The position numbers and the translations under genes were made by a program. The notes below the pieces were generated by a model. That model was not told where the DNA came from. It searched no databases and was given only the letters and a program-made list of their open reading frames with translations. DNA of 64,000 bases from Lachnospiraceae bacterium (lineage in GTDB: Bacteria; Bacillota; Clostridia; Lachnospirales; Lachnospiraceae), in contig JAMPGL010000001.1 of assembly GCA_023663945.1 (NCBI GenBank), positions 85,577 through 149,576 of the forward strand, written 5' to 3'. Below, one piece after another: positions 19,216 to 27,250 of this stretch. Position 1 is the first letter of the stretch. The number at the start of each line of letters is the position of its first letter.

Positions 19216-19845
19216 ATGGATAACATTTACGAGGCAGTAAAAGGATTTTTGAAGGCAATAGTCAATCTATTTACGGCTGTCATTGATTTGTTTGCAGGAA
19301 TCATCAACGGAATTGCTTTTATTCTGGGAAAATTAAAGCCGAAAGCGTCACAGCGGCTCAGTGAGATTGGCAAAGGCGGTTTTGAGGGAAAGCTTGGCGG
19401 TATCGACAGAAGATTTTTAAAACGAAGGGACACCGCCTTTTCCGGCAATGAAGAAGCGTTAGTCGATGCGGTGAGAGAGGAGCTTCGGGAAAAGGTGACC
19501 AGTCAGGAGCGATATTATTACCTTTATGCCAAGGCAGAGGATGGCGGAAACGGATTTTATGTGATTGTCTTTGCAATCCTTGCCTTTGCCCTGTCTGCCT
19601 CTAACATGCTTTATCTGATGTGGTCCGCGGACAGCATTAGAATCCTGTCCGTGGTCGTAATGGCGGTTATCTGCGCGGCGGCATGCATTGCCGTGATGCA
19701 GTACCGCAAAAGATTAGTCCGGAACCGGCTGGTCAGGCTGATTTTGGAGGAAGAGTTCAAAGACATTGAGTGGGGAAAGATTCACCCGATTATGGAAGTA
19801 AACAGAGATGAGAATGCAGTAGAGAAAAAAGAACTGGCAAAGTAA
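19216..19845 (+). CDS. small membrane protein of unknown function
   Basis: 209 residues, not recognised. The N-terminus is a long hydrophobic or amphipathic stretch (residues ~8-38), then a basic charged middle region. Two clear membrane helices follow (residues ~115-138 and ~143-163), and the C-terminal tail is charged. The start follows GGAGAGGGA and lies 24 bp after the chemoreceptor stop, so it may be co-transcribed. Its 3' end is 2 bp from the end of the convergent M15 gene. Confidence 0.7.
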   Translation: MDNIYEAVKGFLKAIVNLFTAVIDLFAGIINGIAFILGKLKPKASQRLSEIGKGGFEGKLGGIDRRFLKRRDTAFSGNEEALVDAVREELREKVTSQERYYYLYAKAEDGGNGFYVIVFAILAFALSASNMLYLMWSADSIRILSVVVMAVICAAACIAVMQYRKRLVRNRLVRLILEEEFKDIEWGKIHPIMEVNRDENAVEKKELAK

Positions 19846-19847
19846 TG

Positions 19848-20795
19848 TCAGTTCTTTACTACTTTCTGAAAATGCTGATAATCCTTGCTGGAATTCCAAT
19901 CTCCGCCCCATGTAAATCCATGGGCTTTAAAGAGCTTATAGCACAAATCATCTTCATCAATCTTATAGGGGAAGTTCAGCGAACGGTCCGCGTATGTCTC
20001 GCTTCCTTTGGGGGAAATGTAAGTCTCACCGCTCCCATCTTTATTGAATACCACATATGGATTATAAAAAGGATTGACATCGATTGCGCACCCTAACGCA
20101 TGTTTGGACAGACTGCTCGTGCCGTCCACAACACGGTAATTAAAGCAGGAAGTGTTGTTGTCCTCCATGGATGCGGTGTCATCACCGTTATACTCGTCAA
20201 CCAGCCGGATTTTTTCAATCTGGTATTCATTTTGGTATAGCTCGTAGAAGATTTCAACTAAATCCTGTGCAATTCCTTTATTGCAAATTAGTTCTCCAAT
20301 TTGAACTTGCCCCTGAAAATCATAGTATAATACATTCATATAGCACAGATCATCATAGGATACGGCAGGCGTATCGGCATCGGCAATCACATTGACGGCA
20401 TGAATGGAGAGCGCTGGGGCAATGCTTTCGGTTACCGGATAAGAGATTCCAGTTATTCTGGCTGTTACCGCGTCAGACAAAGGCTGAAAAAAGAAACCAT
20501 CCTGATAGTGTGTGCTGTCTGCGGATTCCGTATCCAAAGGAACGAAAGCCAGTTCCTCTTCCGGCAATGGAGAAGCAGTAGGGCTGGGGGCAGGCTCCGG
20601 AGAAGGCGTTGGAGATACGTTTGGAGAAGGCGTCGGCGCTTCTGTTTTTGACGGAGAAGCATATGCAAGCTCCGGATTTTGTTCCGCGTAGTCGGCAAGG
20701 GTTTCTCCACGGGAGAGAAGTCTCCCGATTACGGAACAGAGAAGTATAAAGATAACTAAAAAAAGCAGAGGCTTTAACCATTTGTCTTTGTCCAT
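19848..20795 (-). CDS. M15-family D-alanyl-D-alanine carboxypeptidase, membrane-anchored
   Basis: Extracytoplasmic zinc peptidase that trims peptidoglycan stem peptides. The frame starts at ATG 20795 (MDKDKWLKPLLFLVIF), preceded by AAAGGAG; the longer frame to 20897 runs into the repeat array. After one membrane anchor comes a Pro/Thr/Ser-rich linker (residues ~50-80), then the catalytic domain. That domain has SKHALGCAIDVNPFYNP (SxHxxGxAxD, zinc His and Asp), HGFTWGGDW and YQHFQK. Length is 315 residues. The upstream region contains a 65-bp repeat array. Confidence 0.9.
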   Translation of the reverse strand: MDKDKWLKPLLFLVIFILLCSVIGRLLSRGETLADYAEQNPELAYASPSKTEAPTPSPNVSPTPSPEPAPSPTASPLPEEELAFVPLDTESADSTHYQDGFFFQPLSDAVTARITGISYPVTESIAPALSIHAVNVIADADTPAVSYDDLCYMNVLYYDFQGQVQIGELICNKGIAQDLVEIFYELYQNEYQIEKIRLVDEYNGDDTASMEDNNTSCFNYRVVDGTSSLSKHALGCAIDVNPFYNPYVVFNKDGSGETYISPKGSETYADRSLNFPYKIDEDDLCYKLFKAHGFTWGGDWNSSKDYQHFQKVVKN

Positions 20796-20834
20796 GTGAG
20801 ATACTCCTTTTTTGTCATGCGCTTTTAGGCATGC

Positions 20835-21018
20835 AAGCCTGCAAGTTATGAGCATGTTACGTTGCAAAAGCGCACAAACCCGCGCGCTTATAGTCACGAA
20901 AGTTTGCAGGCTGTAAGCATGTTACGCTGCAAAAGCGCACAAACCCGCGCGCTTATAGTCACGAAAGTTTGCAGGCTGTAAGCATGTTATGCTGCAAAAG
21001 CGCACAAACCCGCGCTTA
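20835..21018. repeat. 65-bp tandem repeat array, about 2.8 copies
   Basis: The block starting GCAAAAGCGCACAAACCC occurs at 20864, 20929 and 20994, exactly 65 bp apart. The first copy is diverged at its 5' side and the last is cut short at CGCGCTTACGCG. The array lies 40 bp upstream of the M15 gene, on its promoter side, and contains no plausible gene. Confidence 0.92.
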
Positions 21019-21114
21019 CGCGCTTCCTGTCCGATTTCATCGGACGTTTGTGCGCTAACAGACGCAAGAAAAACAAATGCCTGCTCCGCAGTCGCTTGTT
21101 TTTCTTTTGCGTCT
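20999..21114. repeat. nested perfect and near-perfect palindromes
   Basis: AGCGCACAAAC (20999-21009) pairs perfectly with GTTTGTGCGCT (21046-21056). Inside it GTCCGAT-TTC-ATCGGAC (21030-21046) forms a second perfect stem. Adjacent arms 21060-21076 (AGACGCAAGAAAAACAA) and 21096-21114 form another ~17-bp stem with a 2-nt bulge. Because the first arm is part of the 65-bp repeat, the right arm could pair with any copy. Confidence 0.85.
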
Positions 21115-21125
21115 ATTATATTATA

Positions 21126-21176
21126 TGTTTTGGCAAAACACAATCTATTGCAAATGGAAAGAATATCCTGTAGAAT
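21126..21176 (+). promoter_or_regulatory. ecfA1 operon promoter with an upstream palindrome
   Basis: TTGCAA (21148-21153), a 17-bp spacer and TAGAAT (21171-21176) lie about 40 bp before ecfA1. The palindrome TGTTTTG-G-CAAAACA (21126-21140) lies just upstream of the -35 and could be an operator. Confidence 0.6.
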
Positions 21177-21216
21177 AATGGGTTGAGAGAATTGCCGTCT
21201 GGCAGGGAGGCATGTT

Positions 21217-22062
21217 ATGGGAATCATTGAGACGAAGGATCTGGTTTTTGAATATATACGGCGGGACGAGGAAGGAAACGTTGAGGGCATCACCCGGGCG
21301 GTTGACGAGGTCAGCCTTGATATAAAGAAAGGGGATTTTATTGCCATTTTAGGGCACAACGGTTCCGGAAAATCCACGCTTGCCAAGCACCTAAATGCCA
21401 TTTTATATCCGACGGAAGGAACTGTCTGGGTGGATGGGATGGATACGTCGGACGAGGAGAAGTTATGGGACATCAGGCAGGAGGCCGGCATGGTCTTTCA
21501 AAATCCGGATAATCAGATTATCGGTCAGGTGGTGGAGGAGGATGTGGGATTCGGACCGGAAAATTTGGGTGTGCCTGCCAAGGAAATCTGGGAGCGGGTG
21601 GAAGAGAGCCTGAAAGCAGTAGGGATGTACGAATTTCGCAAGCATTCCCCCAATAAGCTTTCCGGAGGGCAAAAGCAGAGAGTATCAATTGCCGGCGTGA
21701 TTGCCATGCATCCTAAATGCATTGTGCTGGACGAGCCCACGGCAATGCTGGATCCAAACGGGCGGAAAGAGGTAATCCGCGCGGTGCGGGCGTTGAATGA
21801 TGTAGAAGGAATCACGGTAATTCTGATTACCCATTATATGGAAGAGATTATTCATGCAGATAAGGTTTTTGTGATGGACAAGGGAAGCATTGCAATGGAG
21901 GGAACGCCCAGGGAAATTTTCAGTCAGGTAGAGAGGCTGAAAGGGCTTAGGCTGGACGTTCCGCAGGTCACGCTGCTTGCGCATGAGCTGAAAAAAGCGG
22001 GATTGGATATTGGGGATGGGATTTTGACCATACAGGAGCTGGTAAGCGCCCTGAAACTGTAA
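21217..22062 (+). CDS. ecfA1: ECF transporter ATP-binding protein EcfA1
   Basis: ATPase of the shared energy-coupling module for vitamin and cofactor uptake. The 281-residue sequence has Walker [16 protein letters not shown] near residue 45, the Q-loop MVFQNPDNQ, signature [13 protein letters not shown] and Walker [14 protein letters not shown]. The start follows CAGGGAGG. It pairs with the paralogous next gene and EcfT; no substrate-binding S component lies here, which fits a group II ECF system that serves many S proteins. Confidence 0.95.
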   Translation: MGIIETKDLVFEYIRRDEEGNVEGITRAVDEVSLDIKKGDFIAILGHNGSGKSTLAKHLNAILYPTEGTVWVDGMDTSDEEKLWDIRQEAGMVFQNPDNQIIGQVVEEDVGFGPENLGVPAKEIWERVEESLKAVGMYEFRKHSPNKLSGGQKQRVSIAGVIAMHPKCIVLDEPTAMLDPNGRKEVIRAVRALNDVEGITVILITHYMEEIIHADKVFVMDKGSIAMEGTPREIFSQVERLKGLRLDVPQVTLLAHELKKAGLDIGDGILTIQELVSALKL

Positions 22063-22077
22063 AAGAGGTGAGCAGAA

Positions 22078-22926
22078 ATGTCGATTATTTTAGATCATGT
22101 AAGTCATGTTTATGAAGCCGGAACGGCAATGGAGTTTGCGGCGCTGAAAGATATTAGTCTGGTCATACCGGAGGGACAGTTTATCGGGCTGATAGGGCAT
22201 ACCGGTTCCGGAAAGTCTACGCTGGTGCAGCATCTAAACGGACTGCTGGCGCCTACGGACGGAAATATTTATTATAATGGAAAAGATATTCATGACAATG
22301 ATTTTGATAAAAAGGAGCTCCGCAGTAAGGTGGGGCTGGTGTTTCAGTATCCGGAGCATCAATTGTTTGAGATTGACGTGTTCACGGACGTGTGCTTTGG
22401 CCCTAAGAATCTGGGGCTTGGCAAAAAGGAGACGGAGCTGCGCGCCTATGCCGCTCTAAAGCAGGTGGGGCTGGAGGACGAATATTTTTACCAGTCGCCC
22501 TTTGACCTTTCAGGCGGGCAAAAGAGAAGGGCGGCGATTGCCGGAGTTCTTGCAATGAAACCGGAGGTTTTGATTTTGGATGAGCCGACCGCCGGACTTG
22601 ACCCAAAGGGCAGGGACGAAATTTTGGGTCAGGTGGCAAAGCTGAGAGAAGAGACCAAAATCACGGTAATTCTGGTATCCCACAGCATGGAAGATGTGGC
22701 AAAGTATGTGGACAGAATTATAGTGATGAATAAGGGACAGATTATGTACGATGATACGCCTAAGTCGGTTTTCCGGCATTATAAAGAATTGGAGAGCGTA
22801 GGGCTTGCGGCGCCTTCCGTTACCTATATAATGCAGGCACTGAAAGAGAAGGGGCTTCCCGTAGATACGGACATTACCACGATAACGGAAGCTAAGACTG
22901 CTATTTTGAAGGCACTGGGGCGATAG
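22078..22926 (+). CDS. ecfA2: ECF transporter ATP-binding protein EcfA2
   Basis: Second ATPase of the heterodimeric energy-coupling module. Walker A is GHTGSGKSTLVQHLNG, the signature LSGGQKRRAAIAG and Walker B VLILDEPTAGLDPKGR. Length is 282 residues. It starts 15 bp after ecfA1 with AAAGAGGTGA and is followed 10 bp later by ecfT. Confidence 0.95.
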   Translation: MSIILDHVSHVYEAGTAMEFAALKDISLVIPEGQFIGLIGHTGSGKSTLVQHLNGLLAPTDGNIYYNGKDIHDNDFDKKELRSKVGLVFQYPEHQLFEIDVFTDVCFGPKNLGLGKKETELRAYAALKQVGLEDEYFYQSPFDLSGGQKRRAAIAGVLAMKPEVLILDEPTAGLDPKGRDEILGQVAKLREETKITVILVSHSMEDVAKYVDRIIVMNKGQIMYDDTPKSVFRHYKELESVGLAAPSVTYIMQALKEKGLPVDTDITTITEAKTAILKALGR

Positions 22927-22936
22927 AGGTGAAAAG

Positions 22937-23740
22937 ATGCTGAGAGATATTACTTTGGGACAATATTATCAGACGGATTCGGTGATACACAGGCTGGACC
23001 CTAGGGTAAAGCTGGTTACAACACTCTGCTTTATTATTTCGCTTTTTCTTGTAGATAACTGGATTGGATATGCGATTGCAGGTTTGTTTCTGCTGTTAGT
23101 CATAAAGCTTTCCAGAGTCCCCTTTAAATTTATGGTAAGAGGCATGAAGGCTATCGTGTTCCTGCTCCTTATTGCGGTATTCTTCAATTTGTTTTTGACG
23201 CCCGGCGAACATGTGCTGGTAACGATTTGGAAGTTTACAATCACAAAAGAAGGAGTGAGGCTTGCCTCCTTTATGGCTGTGAGGCTGGTATTTTTGATTA
23301 TGGGCTCTTCCGTGATGACGCTGACTACCACGCCGAACAATCTGACCGATGCCATTGAAAAACTCCTTGGACCGCTTAAGGTGATTAAGGTTCCGGTACA
23401 TGAGATTGCAATGATGATGTCGATAGCCCTCCGCTTTATTCCGATTCTGCTGGAAGAGACAGATAAGATTATGAAAGCTCAGATTGCAAGAGGAGCCGAT
23501 TTTGAGAGCGGGAATCTGATTAAAAAGGCAAAAAGTCTGGTTCCGCTCTTAGTTCCGCTGTTCATTTCCGCCTTTCGGAGGGCAAATGACCTGGCGATGG
23601 CAATGGAGGCAAGGTGCTACCGGGGAGGCGAGCACCGCACGAAAATGAAACCGCTTACCTATCGAAAAAGAGATGGAATTGCATACGGGATCGTGGTCTG
23701 TTATTTGGCGCTTTGCATTGTATGCGGAAGAATATTGTAG
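22937..23740 (+). CDS. ecfT: ECF transporter membrane subunit EcfT
   Basis: Membrane scaffold of the energy-coupling module. The 267-residue sequence has about five membrane helices. The cytoplasmic coupling helices carry the two arginine motifs that insert into the ATPases: AQIARGADFES near residue 185 and AMEARCYRGGEHR near residue 225. It is the third gene of the ecfA1-ecfA2-ecfT-truA operon. Confidence 0.94.
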   Translation: MLRDITLGQYYQTDSVIHRLDPRVKLVTTLCFIISLFLVDNWIGYAIAGLFLLLVIKLSRVPFKFMVRGMKAIVFLLLIAVFFNLFLTPGEHVLVTIWKFTITKEGVRLASFMAVRLVFLIMGSSVMTLTTTPNNLTDAIEKLLGPLKVIKVPVHEIAMMMSIALRFIPILLEETDKIMKAQIARGADFESGNLIKKAKSLVPLLVPLFISAFRRANDLAMAMEARCYRGGEHRTKMKPLTYRKRDGIAYGIVVCYLALCIVCGRIL

Positions 23741-23758
23741 TAAAGGACAGAGAATCAA

Positions 23759-24559
23759 TTGAAAAGAGTGATGCTGATAGCGGCATATGACGGAACTGAT
23801 TATCACGGATGGCAGTTTCAGCCCGGCGTGCCTACAATCGAAGGAGAACTAAATAAAGCATTGGGAGAACTTTTGGGTGAGGAAATTCAGGTAATCGGAG
23901 CCAGCAGAACCGACTCCGGCGTACATGCTCTCTGCAACGCGGCAGTGTTTGACACGGACACAAAAATACCGGCGGAAAAGTTGTCCTATGCGCTGAACCA
24001 GCGTCTTCCGGAGGATATTAAGATTCAGAAATCCATGGAAGTTGCAGGAGATTTTCATCCAAGACACTGTAACAGCCAAAAGACCTACGAATATCGGATT
24101 TTAAACTGCGAATTTCCCATTCCAACGAAAAGGAGATATTCACACTTCACATACGTGCATCTTGACGTGGATAAAATGCAAAAAGCGGCTGATTATCTTG
24201 TGGGAGAACATGATTTTAAAAGTTTTTGCTCGGCAGGAGCCGTGACGGAAACGACCGTGCGGACTATTTATACTCTTTCTGTGGAAAAACAGGATTGTGA
24301 GATTGTGATACGGGTATGCGGAAACGGATTTCTATATAATATGGTAAGGATTATCGCAGGGACTTTGATGGAGGCGGGACGGGGAAGCTTTGAACCGGAA
24401 AAGATGAGAGATATTTTGGAGGCAAAGGACAGGGCGGCGGCAGGCCCTACGGCACCGGCGTGCGGGCTTACACTGATTGATTATAAGTGGGAAGGATTAG
24501 AAACCGATATTAAAGAAAACGCATTGGAAACTTTCCCGAAACCGGGACCGCAGGGCTGA
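23759..24559 (+). CDS. truA: tRNA pseudouridine(38-40) synthase
   Basis: TruA isomerises uridines 38-40 in the tRNA anticodon arm. The catalytic aspartate is in GASRTDSGVHALCN. The start KRVMLIAAYDGTDYHGWQF is canonical, and the C-terminal half has GNGFLYNMVRIIAGTL. I use the TTG at 23759, with AAAGGA 11 nt upstream; a GTG and an ATG a few codons later are alternatives. Length is 266 residues. Confidence 0.95.
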   Translation: MKRVMLIAAYDGTDYHGWQFQPGVPTIEGELNKALGELLGEEIQVIGASRTDSGVHALCNAAVFDTDTKIPAEKLSYALNQRLPEDIKIQKSMEVAGDFHPRHCNSQKTYEYRILNCEFPIPTKRRYSHFTYVHLDVDKMQKAADYLVGEHDFKSFCSAGAVTETTVRTIYTLSVEKQDCEIVIRVCGNGFLYNMVRIIAGTLMEAGRGSFEPEKMRDILEAKDRAAAGPTAPACGLTLIDYKWEGLETDIKENALETFPKPGPQG

Positions 24560-24571
24560 ACTGCCAAGAAT

Positions 24572-24590
24572 CTGAAAATTCAATTTTCAG
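24572..24590 (+). terminator. AT-rich hairpin after truA
   Basis: CTGAAAATT-C-AATTTTCAG is a 9-bp near-palindrome, followed by GTTTAATTTTAAATTT. It could be a weak terminator between truA and the rplM promoter. Confidence 0.4.
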
Positions 24591-24633
24591 GTTTAATTTT
24601 AAATTTAATTTTCAAATTCTATGCAAAATATGG

Positions 24634-24662
24634 TTGACACGCTTGGAAGCGTATAATATAAT
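24634..24662 (+). promoter_or_regulatory. promoter of rplM-rpsI
   Basis: A perfect TTGACA (24634-24639), 17-bp spacer and perfect TATAAT (24657-24662). This is the best consensus promoter in the window, as expected for a ribosomal operon. Confidence 0.9.
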
Positions 24663-24668
24663 TATTCA

Positions 24669-24859
24669 ATGTGACGATGTTTGGTAATGCTTTGTCTAAC
24701 GGTGCTTTTAAGCAGGAACTTTAGGAGAACCGTTATTCCCTGACAGGGCATTATGATAGATACCTTTGCATATCGAGAGAACCGGCGGCCCGGACATCCG
24801 GCGGAATATGGAAGATAAAAAGGTGCAAATTGAAGATTAGGAAAGGCATGGTGAATGGA
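24669..24859 (+). promoter_or_regulatory. rplM leader (candidate L13 ribosomal leader)
   Basis: About 190 nt of untranslated sequence between the promoter and rplM. Local stems include CCCT-GAC-AGGG and a GC-rich CCGGC...CCGG segment close to the gene. L13 leaders are known in Firmicutes at this position; I infer one here from location and structure, not from a match to a covariance model. Confidence 0.5.
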
Positions 24860-25288
24860 ATGAAAACATTTATGGCTAGTCCTGCTACCATCGATAGAAA
24901 GTGGTATGTGGTTGACGCTGCAAATATGACATTGGGACGTTTGGCTTCAGAAGTAGCTAAAGTTTTAAGAGGCAAGAATAAGCCGATATTTACTCCGCAT
25001 ATGGATACAGGCGACTATGTAATCGTAGTCAATGCAGACAAGGTTAAAGTAACAGGAAGGAAGCTCGATCAGAAGATTTATTACCGTCATTCTGAATATG
25101 TAGGCGGCATGAAAGAGACGACTCTTCGTGAGATGATGGCGAAAAAGCCTGAGAGAGTAGTAGAGCTTGCTGTTAAGGGCATGCTTCCCAAGGGACCTTT
25201 AGGAAGACAGATGTATACAAAGCTTCATGTATATGCTGGTCCTGATCATAAGCATGCGGCTCAGAAGCCCGAAGCATTAACATTTTAA
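24860..25288 (+). CDS. rplM: 50S ribosomal protein L13
   Basis: L13 is an early-assembly 50S protein. ATG 24860 gives [20 protein letters not shown] and 142 residues, the family norm; upstream in-frame starts at 24830 and 24848 would add residues not expected in L13. The body shows [19 protein letters not shown] and [19 protein letters not shown]. It is followed 23 bp later by rpsI. Confidence 0.95.
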   Translation: MKTFMASPATIDRKWYVVDAANMTLGRLASEVAKVLRGKNKPIFTPHMDTGDYVIVVNADKVKVTGRKLDQKIYYRHSEYVGGMKETTLREMMAKKPERVVELAVKGMLPKGPLGRQMYTKLHVYAGPDHKHAAQKPEALTF

Positions 25289-25311
25289 GGGACTGAAAGG
25301 AGAAGAAGAAA

Positions 25312-25707
25312 ATGGCTAAGTCAGCAAGATTTTACGGAACCGGCAGAAGAAAAAAATCAATTGCCAGAGTATATTTAATGCCCGGCAAAGGAGATATTAA
25401 AATCAACAAAAGAACGATTGACGATTATTTTGGTTTAGAGACTCTGAAAGTTATTGTGCGTCAGCCCCTTGCAGCAACAGATACCCTTGATAAGTATGAT
25501 GTGCTTGTAAATGTTCGCGGCGGCGGCTATACAGGTCAGGCAGGCGCAATCAGACATGGAATTGCAAGAGCGCTGCTTCAGGTAGATGCAGATTACAGAC
25601 CAATCCTCAAGAAAGCGGGATACTTAACGAGAGACCCTCGTATGAAAGAGAGAAAGAAATATGGTCTCAAGGCTGCAAGAAGAGCGCCTCAGTTCTCGAA
25701 GAGATAA
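25312..25707 (+). CDS. rpsI: 30S ribosomal protein S9
   Basis: S9's C-terminal tail reaches the P-site tRNA. The 131-residue sequence has [40 protein letters not shown] and the basic ending RRAPQFSKR. The last 20 bases of the gene are nearly duplicated 2.4 kb downstream, marking it as the integration target of a mobile element; the coding end itself is intact. Confidence 0.97.
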   Translation: MAKSARFYGTGRRKKSIARVYLMPGKGDIKINKRTIDDYFGLETLKVIVRQPLAATDTLDKYDVLVNVRGGGYTGQAGAIRHGIARALLQVDADYRPILKKAGYLTRDPRMKERKKYGLKAARRAPQFSKR

Positions 25708-25712
25708 TCTTA
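25691..25712 (+). other. putative attL core (rpsI 3' end)
   Basis: The last codons of rpsI and its TAA form the left copy of a 22-bp direct repeat. The right copy is at 28156-28177 (2 mismatches). Confidence 0.7.
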
Positions 25713-25754
25713 TACAGACTTCAAAAAGAGTGCAGAACCCTCGAAATTCCAGCG

Positions 25755-25790
25755 GAAACCCGCTTGTTTTCGGGGGTTTTCTTTATTTTC
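25755..25790 (+). terminator. terminator after rpsI
   Basis: GGAAACCCG and CGGGGGTTTTC form a GC-rich stem around CTTGTTTT, followed by TTTATTTTC. It lies 48 bp after rpsI, inside the proposed element. Confidence 0.7.
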
Positions 25791-25835
25791 AAAGTGTTCA
25801 AAAATTTTCAAAAAATGTAGAAAAATTTACCATGC

Positions 25836-25864
25836 AGCCCCATTATAGCCCCATAGTAGCCCCA
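25836..25864. repeat. three AGCCCCA direct repeats with 11-bp period
   Basis: AGCCCCA occurs at 25836, 25847 and 25858, exactly 11 bp apart, 124 bp inside the putative attL. Regularly spaced short repeats near an att core are typical of arm-type sites for tyrosine integrases. Confidence 0.75.
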
Positions 25865-25882
25865 ACTATGCACTTTTCTGTG

Positions 25883-25911
25883 TTGTGTCTTGCGTAAGAC
25901 AGTGTTAAAAT
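25883..25911 (+). promoter_or_regulatory. promoter of the 70-residue element gene
   Basis: TTGTGT (25883-25888), 17-bp spacer and TAAAAT (25906-25911), about 59 bp before the ATG at 25970. Confidence 0.5.
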
Positions 25912-25969
25912 GCTGAAAATCCAGTAAATACAATGGTTTTCAGAGCGATAAGGCGAAAGGGGCGGTTTT

Positions 25970-26182
25970 ATGACAAGGACAGCATCTGCATTTAATGAGC
26001 GTGAGTATTTTTCTTTAGATGATGTAATGGCGATAACTGGGGAAAGCCGGGAGGAACTTTTACAGAGAATAGAACAATGTCGGCAGGAATTGATAGAGGC
26101 AGGAGGAAACCCGGACAATTATTTCAAGCCTGTAGAACCACAGAGGGCAGCAGTCTATTACTTTCCTAACGGTTTGCATTAA
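25970..26182 (+). CDS. small hypothetical protein of the rpsI element
   Basis: 70 residues, not recognised. The sequence is mostly helical, with a central stretch resembling a short helix-turn-helix or leucine-rich segment (SLDDVMAITGESREELLQRI) and a C-terminal AAVYYFPNGLH. The start follows AAAGGGGCGG with good spacing. Its last codons and stop lie in a 19-bp sequence that recurs at 28603, so its end may have been set by recombination. Confidence 0.6.
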   Translation: MTRTASAFNEREYFSLDDVMAITGESREELLQRIEQCRQELIEAGGNPDNYFKPVEPQRAAVYYFPNGLH

Positions 26183-26185
26183 CGG
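26167..26185. repeat. 19-bp direct repeat, copy 1
   Basis: TAACGGTTTGCATTAACGG, identical to 28603-28621. Internally it is TAACGG-TTTGCAT-TAACGG, a 6-bp direct repeat. Confidence 0.9.
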
Positions 26186-26206
26186 TAATATTTGAGGAAA
26201 TATGTG

Positions 26207-26238
26207 TATAAGGCAGGGCATTAAAACCCCGCCTTATA
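26207..26238. terminator. bidirectional terminator between the small gene and hicB
   Basis: TATAAGGC (26207-26214) pairs with GCCTTATA (26231-26238), extended inward by AGGG/CCCC. It separates two convergent genes. Confidence 0.75.
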
Positions 26239-26248
26239 TGTGTATTTA

Positions 26249-26593
26249 TTAAAGTGCCAACTTGTATAATGCTAACTGATTAAGGCTCACGCCCTCTTTT
26301 TCTGCTTCAATAGCTAATCTTTGATGTAGGGATTTTGGAAGCCTTACAACAAATTTTCCGCTGTAATTGTTTGATGTTTCTGGAATAGGAATAGAGAGAT
26401 TATTTTCTATTTTTATTTCAATGTATCCCTCCATTGCTTCATTAAGGCTTTCATATAGCCCTTCAAGCGTATCACTGGTACTTTGGCATCCGTCAAGTTC
26501 TAAAATCCTGCCGTAAAAATAATGTCCGCTTTCGTCATTCATTTCCTGTACCAATCGTGTATAAGGCAATTTCATATAATCTTTTACTTCCAT
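26249..26593 (-). CDS. hicB: HicB-family antitoxin
   Basis: Antitoxin of a type II toxin-antitoxin pair. The N-terminal partial RNase-H-like domain shows GRILELDGCQSTSDTLEGLY and LNEAMEGYIEIKIE. The C-terminal part, FVVRLPKSLHQRLAIEAEKE, is a ribbon-helix-helix DNA-binding domain, so it probably represses its own promoter. Length is 114 residues. AAAGGAG precedes the ATG. It lies 47 bp downstream of the toxin gene on the same strand, the usual hicA-hicB order. Confidence 0.88.
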   Translation of the reverse strand: MEVKDYMKLPYTRLVQEMNDESGHYFYGRILELDGCQSTSDTLEGLYESLNEAMEGYIEIKIENNLSIPIPETSNNYSGKFVVRLPKSLHQRLAIEAEKEGVSLNQLALYKLAL

Positions 26594-26640
26594 GCTTTCA
26601 TGCTCCTTTCTGCTTTCTACATCATTCTGGGATAAGGGGA

Positions 26641-26868
26641 TTATTCCCCTATCCTATTCAGAACATCTACGACATAAGCTTTTTTTAATGGATTTTCTTG
26701 TTTTATTGTTATCAAATCGCCCGTTTCTTTATTCAGATAATGCTTATGACTTCCTTTTTGCCTTGCCGGAACATAACCGTATGCTGCTAAAACCTTGTCT
26801 ATTTCTTCTGGTCGCATTCCGTTTGGCTGCTGCTTCATTTTTTCAATTAGTTTTTTTACATTTGGCAC
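26641..26868 (-). CDS. hicA: HicA-family mRNA interferase toxin
   Basis: Small double-stranded-RNA-binding-fold toxin that cleaves mRNA. I choose GTG 26868 (MPNVKKLIEKMKQQ), giving 75 residues, because AAAGGAG lies about 10 nt upstream; the open frame to 26973 includes promoter sequence. The catalytic histidine is H41 in QKGSHKHYLN. The N-terminus is slightly longer than compact HicA proteins. It pairs with hicB just downstream. Confidence 0.85.
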   Translation of the reverse strand: MPNVKKLIEKMKQQPNGMRPEEIDKVLAAYGYVPARQKGSHKHYLNKETGDLITIKQENPLKKAYVVDVLNRIGE

Positions 26869-27061
26869 TGTGAGTATCTCCTTTCTTTTATATATAGTAT
26901 CATATATAGTACTATTTGTCAATGAGATTATGTAGGGTGGTATTAAAAATAATGTTATTTTAAAATATATCAAAAGTTATTGACAACAACAATAATAAGA
27001 TGAAAATGAAAGTATCAAAACAGACGAACGATAGAAATGATACTGAAAGAGAGGATTGCTT

Positions 27062-27250
27062 ATGTGTATGTATGGATATTGCAGGATAAGTACAAAGCAA
27101 CAGAGCATTGATAGGCAGATAAGAAACATCAAGAGCAGTTATGATAAAGCTGTGATAATACAAGAAGTATATACAGGAACAAAGCAGGATAGACCAGAAT
27201 GGAATAAGCTGTATAAGAAAGCGAAGGCAGGAGATACCATTATTTTTGAT
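27062..27250 (+). pseudogene. serine recombinase (resolvase), N-terminal fragment
   Basis: The frame from ATG 27062 reads MCMYGYCRISTKQQSIDRQI, with the catalytic-serine motif RIST of small serine recombinases, and continues to AKAGDTIIFD. It then loses homology and runs into sigma factor sequence in another frame. The family's remaining catalytic arginines and the helix-turn-helix are missing, so it is inactive. AGAGAGG precedes the start. Confidence 0.75.

Noticed and set aside
20922-21491. Long minus-strand frame across the 65-bp repeats and into ecfA1
   Set aside because: It is antisense to ecfA1 and runs through repeats; no ribosome site or protein likeness.
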